Source: Candidatus Heimdallarchaeota archaeon (lineage in GTDB: Archaea; Asgardarchaeota; Heimdallarchaeia; Heimdallarchaeales; Kariarchaeaceae). Taken from it: DNA of 9,956 nt. The notes beneath the pieces are model-generated. The model was given only the letters and a program-made list of their open reading frames with translations. It did not search any database and was not told where the DNA came from. Location: assembly GCA_030668165.1 (NCBI GenBank), contig DAOUUM010000068.1:1-9956 (forward strand), given 5' to 3'. Shown here in pieces: positions 1 to 6,969 of the stretch (its first letter is position 1; every line of letters begins with the position of its first letter). The position numbers and the translations under genes were made by a program.

Positions 1-1316
1 CCGCACTACTACATTCATCAACAATGGTAAAGGCTGGTCTACTACTAATTGCCCGTACATTTTTCACCTTCTATGAGGTGCATGATGGACATGTGGTGTT
101 CAATACTGTTGCGACTTTCATTGGAACCAATGAGTTCTTTACTCCGGCAAACATCATAGCGTGGACTGGAACGGCCACTGCTCTGGCAGGTGGTTTGATT
201 GCATTGACTGCCACTGATATCAAGAAAGTTCTTGCATTCTCGACAGTTTCTCAATTGGGTTATATTGCCATTGCCATTGGTAGTGGTGGATTGGTCGCTG
301 GTTTTTACCATCTGATTGCACACGCAACCTTCAAATCAATGCTGTTTCTTGCAGCAGGTGCGGTTATCCATTCTGTCCATTCACAAGAGATGAAGGATAT
401 GGGTGGATTGAGAACCAAGATGCCCTTTACTTTCTGGGCCACCTTGATTGGTCTTCTAGCACTTATGGGTGCACCATTCATGTCAGGTTTCTGGTCCAAA
501 GATGCAGTACTCTTATCTGTAAAAACTAGTGAGGCTGTTGTGGGAGGAGTTGCCCTATACTGGGTTGCAGTAGTCACTGCTGGTATCACCGCATTCTATT
601 CTTCTAAATTACTTATCAAAGTATTTCTTAAAGAACCAAGATATGATAAGAAACACGTACACCCGCATAAGGCATCACTAACCATGAGATTTGTGCTTGG
701 AACTCTAGCTGGACTCGTGGTAATTCAGAGTCTCTGGTGGACCATAGGTACACTTACCAAGGCAGATAATATCTGGAATTTTGAGCATGCTCTTGCAGTT
801 ATGTTCAATGTTCATGGAGGAGTATTTGCCTGGGGAGACGCAGTTCCATCAACCATCGCAGTTGGACTCGGTGCATTGCTATCATTTGCAATATATTACT
901 GGGAGATCCCCTCACTTGCCAAATTACCTGCAACATCTGCCTTCCAGGCGATGGAAAAAGTGGTCAAGAACAGATTTGGGCTTGATCTATTCATCTACTG
1001 GTTTGCTGAAAAGCCAGTTATGGCAGTGGGTGATGCTTTCAAAGCAGTGGATACACAGATCATAGATGAGTTCATCATTGATAATATTGTGACAGAGAAA
1101 CTTGGACTGGGACTTGGATCCATATCACGAACTGCCGATGAGCAGGGAGTTGATGGCTTCATCCAGTATATTGAGAGGACGACCAAATCGGTAGCATCAA
1201 AATTGAAAGGATTACAATCAGGTCACACCGGACTGTATGCCAAATTCATGGTGCTCGGTTTATCTGTGATACTAACCCTGTTCTCGCTTGTAACCTATGA
1301 TATAATCTCACTTTAA
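1..1316 (+). CDS. nuoL: NADH-quinone oxidoreductase (complex I) subunit L, 5' partial
   Basis: Membrane subunit of respiratory complex I, one of the three Mrp-antiporter-like proteins that move ions as quinone is reduced. The frame is open from base 3, reading ALLHSSTMVKAG, the family's TM7 motif. The ATG at 24 is therefore internal and the true start lies upstream; about 437 of an expected 600 or more residues are here. Channel residues are kept: the TDIKK loop (213-227), two His and a Lys in YHLIAHATFK (codons 309, 321, 333), and the TM12 Lys in FWSKD (codon 498). After the main membrane domain comes a long, mostly amphipathic stretch (about 900-1220) where the family has its lateral helix, then a last membrane helix before the stop. 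NuoM and NuoN follow on the same strand, but after an unusually long gap. The assignment is secure; nothing in the visible part looks broken. Confidence 0.96.
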   Translation, partial: ALLHSSTMVKAGLLLIARTFFTFYEVHDGHVVFNTVATFIGTNEFFTPANIIAWTGTATALAGGLIALTATDIKKVLAFSTVSQLGYIAIAIGSGGLVAGFYHLIAHATFKSMLFLAAGAVIHSVHSQEMKDMGGLRTKMPFTFWATLIGLLALMGAPFMSGFWSKDAVLLSVKTSEAVVGGVALYWVAVVTAGITAFYSSKLLIKVFLKEPRYDKKHVHPHKASLTMRFVLGTLAGLVVIQSLWWTIGTLTKADNIWNFEHALAVMFNVHGGVFAWGDAVPSTIAVGLGALLSFAIYYWEIPSLAKLPATSAFQAMEKVVKNRFGLDLFIYWFAEKPVMAVGDAFKAVDTQIIDEFIIDNIVTEKLGLGLGSISRTADEQGVDGFIQYIERTTKSVASKLKGLQSGHTGLYAKFMVLGLSVILTLFSLVTYDIISL

Positions 1317-1615
1317 TAAAAATCATAAAAATCAAAATATTTTGAATTAGTTATTAATACTATATTAACACAAATATACCAATTGCAGAGATATAATAAT
1401 GCAGAATTGATTCTTTCTGATAAATTAGATTTTATTTAAAATTGTCCTTAAATCAATCTGGCGGCATATCTAAAATTGTAATTAATCATCATTGGTATCT
1501 AATATGACACAATTAGAATTATGATAGATAATTGTTATTAAAATATAAGGTGACTTGTTTATCATTCATATGAATTAAAAAGCGAAAATCCAAGCACCGA
1601 CTATATACCGAAATT
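1317..1615. other. Long AT-rich non-coding gap between nuoL and nuoM
   Basis: No convincing open frame is seen on either strand; the few ATGs on the + strand run into stops within a few codons. The stretch is strongly AT-rich. It holds a 14-base perfect palindrome just after nuoL (1332-1345) and a looser inverted repeat (ACAATTA 1509-1515, TAATTGT 1529-1535). There is a TATA-like ctatatacc at 1601-1609, about 23 bases ahead of the second possible nuoM start. In most nuo clusters these genes abut, so the gap may hold a promoter, a processing site or an unseen small RNA; that is inference. Confidence 0.6.
1332..1345. repeat. Perfect 14-base palindrome downstream of nuoL
   Basis: TCAAAATATTTTGA reads the same on both strands and starts 15 bases after the nuoL stop. 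All but two base pairs are A-T, so as an RNA hairpin it would be weak. As DNA it could be a regulator site, or it could be chance in AT-rich sequence. Confidence 0.35.
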
Positions 1616-3160
1616 ATGGTTGATTACATGGAATTACTAATTCTTCTATTAACACCTATAGTACTTGCATTATTCGCATATTTATTTGGACGTAATAATC
1701 CAAAGATCGCCAAGATAATCGCTTTGGTAGTTGTTTCATTAACAACAATCTACAGTATCGTACTGTGGATTGTACACTTCCTACCAGGAGATAGAATGGA
1801 TAATGCAGTAGATGGATTTCTACTACATTTCAGTACTGACTGGATCCCCAGTGCTGGCATCTCATTTGCTGTTGGAGTCGATGGCCTATCTATGCCTCTT
1901 ATAGTATTAACTCAAGTGATCTTTCTTGTATCAATAGTCTCTAGTTTCTACATCACTGATCAGGAAGCAACTTTCTATGCACTGATGCTTGTTCTCTTAT
2001 CAGCAGTTACAGGAACATTCATGGCTCTGGATTTATTCCTGTTCTACATTGCATGGGAATTGGTTCTAGTACCAATGTTCTTCCTAATTCATATTTGGGG
2101 TGGACCTGAGAGGAAATATGCAGCGATAAAGTTCTTTATCTATACCCATCTAGCCTCACTTTTGATGTTGATCGGTTTATTTTTGATCTATATCAATGCA
2201 GGACATACCTTCTACTTACCAGAACTCAAGACAAATATAGCTACAGTTGATTATAAGACATTATCAACCATTTTCTGGTTGGTATTTATTGGATTTGTAA
2301 CCAAGTTTCCACAGGTTCCAGTTCACACATGGCTTCCCGATGCACACGTACAGGCTCCCTCACCAGGTTCAGCCATACTTGCAGGGTTACTGCTGAAGAT
2401 GGGTGGATATGGTCTGATGAGAATTCCATTCTGGTTATATTCTGAAACCAATCAAGGAGGAGTTACCTTCTTTGAATCAGACTATGGCAAGGATATACGA
2501 ATCATTATTGCCATCATTGGTCTGGTATCGATGGTTTACCCGGCATTTATTGCACTGAGGCAGGATGATCTCAAGCGAATGATTGCTTACTCATCCATCA
2601 GTCATATGGGTATTGTTCTACTGGGACTGGCTGCATTCAATGAGCTAGGTCTTACTGCTGCGATGTACATGATGATTGCCCATGGTATAATCTCTCCCGG
2701 ATTATTTTTACTGGCAGGTATAATAGAACATCATACCAAGAATCATACAAGATCCATCGAGAAAGTAGGTGGATTGGCTCATAAGATGCCTCTCACCGGT
2801 GGATTATTTGTATTGTTGGCATTTGCCTCCGCTGGCCTACCTGGATTAGCAGGATTTGTGGCGGAGATCGGAGTATTCATAGCAATGTTTGACGATACAG
2901 ATCTCTTGGGAAGTAGTACCTGGATATGGATTCCAATCCTTGCCGTACTTTCAGTGATTGTTACCGCGGGTTATTACCTGTGGGCAATTGAAAGAGTGAT
3001 ATTCAACAAGGAAACTGAGGAAATTGAAGACGCAGTTCCTGCCAAATGGTGGGAATCTGGTCCAATTATTGTACTCTCAATCCTTGCTCTTGTCTTTGGA
3101 TTAATTCCCGGTTTAGTCTGGTGGGTGCTCGACCAATGGTCTGCATCAATAATACCATAA
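1616..3160 (+). CDS. nuoM: NADH-quinone oxidoreductase (complex I) subunit M
   Basis: Second antiporter-like ion-translocating subunit of complex I, in the membrane arm between NuoL and NuoN. The product is 514 residues, normal for the family, and almost wholly membrane helices. The TM5 glutamate is in WELVLVPMFF (E148), and the TM7 and TM8 lysines are K230 (FVTKFP) and K261 (LLLKMGGYG). The signature HTWLPDAHVQAPSPGS lies at about 237-252. The QDDLKRMIAYSS loop (about 316-327) and the TM12 glutamate E417 (GFVAEIG) complete the proton path. The start is uncertain: ATG 1616 has no Shine-Dalgarno, and Met5 (1628) would give the more typical MELLILLL N-terminus with a TATA-like element about 23 bases upstream. 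The stop codon lies within the Shine-Dalgarno of nuoN, so these two are very likely co-translated. Confidence 0.97.
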   Translation: MVDYMELLILLLTPIVLALFAYLFGRNNPKIAKIIALVVVSLTTIYSIVLWIVHFLPGDRMDNAVDGFLLHFSTDWIPSAGISFAVGVDGLSMPLIVLTQVIFLVSIVSSFYITDQEATFYALMLVLLSAVTGTFMALDLFLFYIAWELVLVPMFFLIHIWGGPERKYAAIKFFIYTHLASLLMLIGLFLIYINAGHTFYLPELKTNIATVDYKTLSTIFWLVFIGFVTKFPQVPVHTWLPDAHVQAPSPGSAILAGLLLKMGGYGLMRIPFWLYSETNQGGVTFFESDYGKDIRIIIAIIGLVSMVYPAFIALRQDDLKRMIAYSSISHMGIVLLGLAAFNELGLTAAMYMMIAHGIISPGLFLLAGIIEHHTKNHTRSIEKVGGLAHKMPLTGGLFVLLAFASAGLPGLAGFVAEIGVFIAMFDDTDLLGSSTWIWIPILAVLSVIVTAGYYLWAIERVIFNKETEEIEDAVPAKWWESGPIIVLSILALVFGLIPGLVWWVLDQWSASIIP

Positions 3161-3165
3161 GGAGA
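3159..3165 (+). promoter_or_regulatory. Shine-Dalgarno site of nuoN overlapping the nuoM stop
   Basis: AAGGAGA starts inside the TAA of nuoM and sits 7 bases before the nuoN ATG. This fixes the nuoN start and suggests that ribosomes finishing nuoM load directly onto nuoN. Confidence 0.8.
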
Positions 3166-3172
3166 ATTTCAA

Positions 3173-4600
3173 ATGATTGAATATTCAGATGGCTGGTTAC
3201 CACTAATAGTTATTGTTGCAGGGATTATAGTTAATCTCGTACTGGATCTAATCCTGAGAGAGAGAGCAAGAGAATGGGTAACTTCAGTAACAATCTTCAT
3301 TTTAGTTGCAACATCCTTTGCAGTGATATACTCCAAGGGTAGTGCCACAACAGATTTCTTCCGCTATGAAACCTTCTACTCAACCTTTTCTTTGATTGGT
3401 CTTCTATCATCACTACTAGTGGTCATAGTTGCGTGGAAGGAATATCGACATGAATTGGATCTAGGTGTGTTCTATTCATTGTTACTTCTGGCCAATGCTG
3501 GTGGAATGGTTGTTGCTTCCTCAAATAATTTCATCCCACTTTATCTGGGATATGAACTGGTATCAATTACCACATATGCAATGGTTGCTTTTCGTAAGCG
3601 TACCAGATCCGGAGCAGAAGCATCTCTCAAGATATTTTTACTTGGTGCACTCTCCTCTGCTATCATAGTATACGGCCTTTCCATGTATTATGGTGCCACA
3701 GGTACATTTGCAATGAATGCCCCTGCATTACCATCCTCGGAGAGTCTTCAATTTGCTGCTATTGCACTGATTGCAGCGGGTAGTGGGTTCAAGATTGGTC
3801 TTGTACCATTCCATTTCTGGATCGCAGATGTGTATTCTGGAGCTTCCAGTTCAATGGTTACCTTCCTTGCAGCCTCCAGTAAAAAGATGGCATTTGCCTT
3901 TGTATTCCAGCTATTCTTTGTTGGTATGCATTCGTGGTCAAGTAGCTGGAGTCTATTATTTGCAGGACTCGCAGCACTCAGTATGTTACTGGGTAATATT
4001 GCAGCAGTTATGCAGAACAATGTAATGCGTATACTGGCATATTCTACCATTGCCCAGGCAGGGTACATCGTAATTGGTGTGGCAGCCTATGGAGCAACCG
4101 CTAATTCTTCCATTCAACAGGCAGCAATTGCAGGTATACTGATACATGTGATTGCACATGTGCTGATGAAGGGAGCAGTATTAATTGCCACCTTTGTTGT
4201 GATTGACAACTTTGGTAGTTCTGATATTGATAAATTCAAGGGATTGTTCCACAAGCATCCAGTATTTGCAAGTACTCTTGCAATTGGCTTATTCTCGCTA
4301 ATGGGAATTCCCCCAACACTCGGTTTTACTGGTAAATTCTTTCTGTTCTACTCTGCAGTCTTTGCAGATCTGATCTGGTTAGCTGTGATTGGTGTGATTG
4401 GTTCAGCCATCAGTATATACTACTATGGTAGAATCATGAGAATTATGACAGAAAAGCCAGATGAGAATACCGGTGAGGTAAGAGTATTTTTACCAATCTT
4501 GATCCTACTGATCTTGTTGAGTATTTTGACCCTGATCTTGAGTGTATTCAGTGAGCAAATTGTTGAAGTCGCAACATCTATAGCAAGTGAGTTTCCTTAA
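3173..4600 (+). CDS. nuoN: NADH-quinone oxidoreductase (complex I) subunit N
   Basis: Third antiporter-like subunit of the complex I membrane arm, 475 residues, full length for the family. Visible signatures are the TM5 glutamate E128 in LGYELVSITTYA, the FRKRTRSGAEASLK loop (about 140-153), the TM7 lysine K207 in GSGFKIGLVPFHFW, and the TM8 lysine pair K237/K238 in FLAASSKKMAF. Further conserved lysines are K333 (VLMKGA) and K388 in the GFTGKFFLF motif of TM12. The ATG follows AAGGAGA by 7 bases. It is the last complex I gene in this window, and the next gene follows after 139 AT-rich bases. If the cluster follows the usual order, the remaining nuo genes lie upstream of the window. I see no anomaly. 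Confidence 0.97.
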   Translation: MIEYSDGWLPLIVIVAGIIVNLVLDLILRERAREWVTSVTIFILVATSFAVIYSKGSATTDFFRYETFYSTFSLIGLLSSLLVVIVAWKEYRHELDLGVFYSLLLLANAGGMVVASSNNFIPLYLGYELVSITTYAMVAFRKRTRSGAEASLKIFLLGALSSAIIVYGLSMYYGATGTFAMNAPALPSSESLQFAAIALIAAGSGFKIGLVPFHFWIADVYSGASSSMVTFLAASSKKMAFAFVFQLFFVGMHSWSSSWSLLFAGLAALSMLLGNIAAVMQNNVMRILAYSTIAQAGYIVIGVAAYGATANSSIQQAAIAGILIHVIAHVLMKGAVLIATFVVIDNFGSSDIDKFKGLFHKHPVFASTLAIGLFSLMGIPPTLGFTGKFFLFYSAVFADLIWLAVIGVIGSAISIYYYGRIMRIMTEKPDENTGEVRVFLPILILLILLSILTLILSVFSEQIVEVATSIASEFP

Positions 4601-4739
4601 TCAGTATCAATTGTAAATTATTAAGATAATAGGAAATGCACAAAATTAAAACGGATATCATTTTATAATAATTTATTCATTTTTATCTTATCCATTATCA
4701 TGTCATTTATTATATCGAAACAGAATTGGGAGAATAGAA
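4601..4739. promoter_or_regulatory. AT-rich spacer after nuoN: possible T-tract terminator and promoter
   Basis: No gene is seen. TTTTATAATAA at 4661-4671 and TTTATTATAT at 4706-4715 both resemble archaeal TATA boxes. A pyrimidine-rich, T-rich tract at about 4672-4690 (including five T at 4680-4684) could end the nuo transcript, since archaeal polymerase can stop at T-tracts without a hairpin. No clear hairpin is present, and none of these calls is firm. Confidence 0.3.
4728..4733 (+). promoter_or_regulatory. Shine-Dalgarno supporting the TTG start at 4740
   Basis: GGGAGA lies 6 bases upstream of TTG 4740. The next in-frame ATG falls around residue 34, which would remove the first helix typical of this enzyme family, so the TTG is preferred. 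Confidence 0.65.
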
Positions 4740-5735
4740 TTGAAATCGAAGCAATCCATCGACCTTCATCAAGAGGATCGAAAAATAATTAATGATTGGA
4801 TATTAGAAATAATTGAGGATGAATATAGGTCTTCAGTTATGAAGAAGATGATAATTCCCCTATTTGCAGCAAATAAGGGTAAAAAACTTCGTCCACTGAT
4901 TGCTAGATACAGTTACAGATTAGTTGCTGGGGAAGATGCTGATGAAACAAAGCTCAAACCTCTTTGTGCAGCACTTGAAATTAGTCACAATGCGTCTTTG
5001 ATTGTAGATGATATTTTTGATAAAGATGAGTTGAGACGTGGAGAGGAATCATTTTTTGTAAGATTTGGTACCTTTGCAGCATTATCAAGTGCATATAATT
5101 TATCAGCATTTGTATTTGATCTTGCAACCCGCACTGATAATAATCAGATAGTGCGAGAAGTCGGCAAGGTTGGCACTGCCCTATCATCTGCTCTTTTCCT
5201 ATCAAAGGATCTGGTTAGTAAAAGATCAATCTCAGAAGAATTTTTCATGGATGTATTGTATCGTAAAACCACTGCTTTGTTCGAAGCTGCCTCTAAAAGT
5301 GGCACTCTGCTAGCAACTGATAATCAAAACACTGTTAACGAATTTTCTGAATTTGGATACAATTTTGGTACCGCATATCAATTAAGAGATGATGTCTTGG
5401 GAATTGTGGGAACGATGAATGATCTGGGTAAATTACCTGTTTCTGATATTGATAACAGGTTTCAGTCATTAATCACCATAGAGGCCTTGAAACAGGGTAC
5501 ACCGGATCAGGTGGAAACTCTGAGGGCATTCTATCTCGATAATGAGCCGATTAGTATCGAGACTATCAGATCTATTCTCATCGAAAGTGGTGCAATTGAA
5601 ACAGTGATGAATAAATCCATAGAATTGAGAGATAGAGCAATTGCATTTCTTGAGAAATTTGATGATTCCAGAAGCAAAACAATGTTATTAGCATTAGTTG
5701 AGAAAATATCTTTTCGAGGGATTAATATAAATTAG
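4740..5735 (+). CDS. Trans-isoprenyl diphosphate synthase (polyprenyl/GGPP synthase family)
   Basis: Condenses isopentenyl diphosphate onto an allylic diphosphate to make a linear prenyl diphosphate, used in archaea for ether-lipid chains and quinone tails. The product is 331 residues, normal for the family. Motifs in order: GKKLRP (47-52) binding IPP; the first Asp-rich motif DDIFD (90-94) followed by RRG (99-101); K176-T177; and the second Asp-rich motif QLRDDVLG (214-221). DDxLG in place of DDxxD is common in archaeal enzymes. The residue five before the first motif is Ala85, as in long-chain synthases such as E. coli IspB, rather than the bulky residue of archaeal GGPP synthases. The usual GKKT stretch after the second motif reads RFQS (240-243), losing its lysines. 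It sits between complex I and inositol-phosphate synthase genes, so either a quinone tail or lipid product would fit. Family is certain; product chain length is not. Confidence 0.9.
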   Translation: MKSKQSIDLHQEDRKIINDWILEIIEDEYRSSVMKKMIIPLFAANKGKKLRPLIARYSYRLVAGEDADETKLKPLCAALEISHNASLIVDDIFDKDELRRGEESFFVRFGTFAALSSAYNLSAFVFDLATRTDNNQIVREVGKVGTALSSALFLSKDLVSKRSISEEFFMDVLYRKTTALFEAASKSGTLLATDNQNTVNEFSEFGYNFGTAYQLRDDVLGIVGTMNDLGKLPVSDIDNRFQSLITIEALKQGTPDQVETLRAFYLDNEPISIETIRSILIESGAIETVMNKSIELRDRAIAFLEKFDDSRSKTMLLALVEKISFRGININ

Positions 5736-5771
5736 AAAACCATGTTTCAGATAATTTAACTTGACGATTTT

Positions 5772-5789
5772 ACAGCTTAGGCTGTTTTT
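5772..5789 (+). terminator. Possible short hairpin plus T-tract terminator
   Basis: ACAGC (5772-5776) and GCTGT (5781-5785) form a 5-base-pair stem with a 4-base loop, running into TTTTT (5785-5789), 37 bases after the prenyl synthase stop. The layout matches an intrinsic terminator, though the stem is short. A second run of six T follows at 5827-5832. Termination here would separate the prenyl synthase from the inositol genes. Confidence 0.45.
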
Positions 5790-5793
5790 ATTA

Positions 5794-5803
5794 TATGATC
5801 ATA
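5794..5803. repeat. Perfect 10-base palindrome ahead of the inositol-phosphate synthase pair
   Basis: TATGATCATA is self-complementary and is followed by the TATA-like ATAAAATATT (5801-5810), about 90 bases before the ATG at 5890. It could be an operator next to the promoter, or chance in AT-rich DNA. Confidence 0.25.
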
Positions 5804-5874
5804 AAATATTATTCATTTGACTAACATTTTTTATCGTCTGAATGGATTCTTTCTTAAATGGATTTGATATAGTC

Positions 5875-5880
5875 GAGGTG
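5875..5880 (+). promoter_or_regulatory. Shine-Dalgarno of the first inositol-phosphate synthase gene
   Basis: GAGGTG lies 9 bases before ATG 5890, which is also where the family's typical N-terminal KIKIAIAGLGN strand begins. This supports the chosen start and implies a leadered transcript. Confidence 0.6.
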
Positions 5881-5889
5881 TAGATAAAC

Positions 5890-6969
5890 ATGGCAGGAAA
5901 AATAAAAATCGCAATTGCTGGATTAGGTAATTGTGCATCTTCAATCGTCCAAGGGCTGTATTACTATAAGGATGCACCCGATGATGAACACATTCCTGGA
6001 CTAATGCACACGAGATTTGGTGATTATCATATTTCAGATGTTGAGGTCGTTGCGGTATTTGATATCAATACTAAAAAAATTGGTAAAGATGTCTCCGAGG
6101 CAATTTACGCCGAACCTAATTGCGTGAAAAAGTTTGCAGATGTCCCATACATGAACATTCAAGTTCTTCCAGGACCAATATCCGATGGAGTGGCTGAACA
6201 TATGAAGGAGCCTTTCTTCTGTTATCCAAATCCGGATGATGCTGTTGATGTGGCACATGTTTTGAAAGAGACTGGTGCAGAGATATTGGTCAATTTTCTT
6301 CCCGTAGGATCTGAGGAGGCAACCAAGATTTATGCACAAGCAGCATTGGATTCCCACGTAGCCTTTGCCAATGGTATTCCAAGTTTTATCGTTTCAGATA
6401 AAGAATGGTCCCAAAAATTCATGGATGCTGGTCTTCCAGCTGCTGGAGATGACATAAAATCACAGTTAGGTGCCACGATACTGCACAGAGTCCTCATGCA
6501 GTTGATGCATGATAGAGGTATCAGAGTTGAGGAGACTTATCAACTGAATGTTGGTGGAAATACTGATTTTCTTAATATGAAGAAGGAAGATCGATTAACT
6601 ACCAAGCGTATCTCTAAAACCAAAGCCGTAACTTCTGTACTTCCATATGATGTACCCACAAGAATTGGTCCCTCAGATTATGTACCATTTTTGGAAGATA
6701 ACAAAATTTGTTATATCAATGCAAATGGAAGAAATTTTGGAGACCATCCAATTAATATGCAACTGAAATTAAGTGTGCAGGATTCTCCAAATTCCGCTGG
6801 AGTGATGATTGATGTTATACGAGCATTGAGAATTGCTTTGGATAGGGGTATAGCCGGTCCACTGATTTCTATGAGTGCATATGCTTTCAAGCATCCACCT
6901 GTGCAGATACCCGATTTTGAGGGTAAGGAACGTGTGGAAAAATTCATCAGAGGAGAGATTGATCGATAA
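5890..6969 (+). CDS. ino1: Myo-inositol-1(3)-phosphate synthase
   Basis: NAD-dependent cytosolic enzyme that cyclises glucose 6-phosphate to inositol 3-phosphate, the precursor of archaetidylinositol lipids and some archaeal solutes. The 359-residue product closely matches the short archaeal/actinobacterial type. The Rossmann motif is GLGNCASS (11-18), with D58 at the end of strand 2. GLMHTRFGDYHISDV (37-51), LPVGSEEA (137-144) and GDDIKSQ (186-192) are all typical. LNVGGNTDFLN (219-229), SKTKAVTS (242-249), GPSD (260-263), DSPNSAG (298-304) and AYAFKHPP (330-337) complete the active site. By alignment from memory, K239, K243, K272 and K334 correspond to the catalytic lysines shown in the Archaeoglobus fulgidus enzyme, so it should be active. 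Its stop overlaps the start of a second, diverged copy by one base (TAATG), so the two are almost certainly translated together. Confidence 0.95.
   Translation: MAGKIKIAIAGLGNCASSIVQGLYYYKDAPDDEHIPGLMHTRFGDYHISDVEVVAVFDINTKKIGKDVSEAIYAEPNCVKKFADVPYMNIQVLPGPISDGVAEHMKEPFFCYPNPDDAVDVAHVLKETGAEILVNFLPVGSEEATKIYAQAALDSHVAFANGIPSFIVSDKEWSQKFMDAGLPAAGDDIKSQLGATILHRVLMQLMHDRGIRVEETYQLNVGGNTDFLNMKKEDRLTTKRISKTKAVTSVLPYDVPTRIGPSDYVPFLEDNKICYINANGRNFGDHPINMQLKLSVQDSPNSAGVMIDVIRALRIALDRGIAGPLISMSAYAFKHPPVQIPDFEGKERVEKFIRGEIDR

Noticed and set aside
24..26. ATG as the start of the first gene
   Set aside because: The frame is open upstream to the window edge and encodes ALLHSST, part of the conserved NuoL helix, so this Met is internal and the gene is cut by the window.
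3465..4068. Overlapping open frames on both strands inside nuoN
   Set aside because: They have no recognisable motifs, and the nuoN frame shows full family conservation across the same bases; they are shadows.
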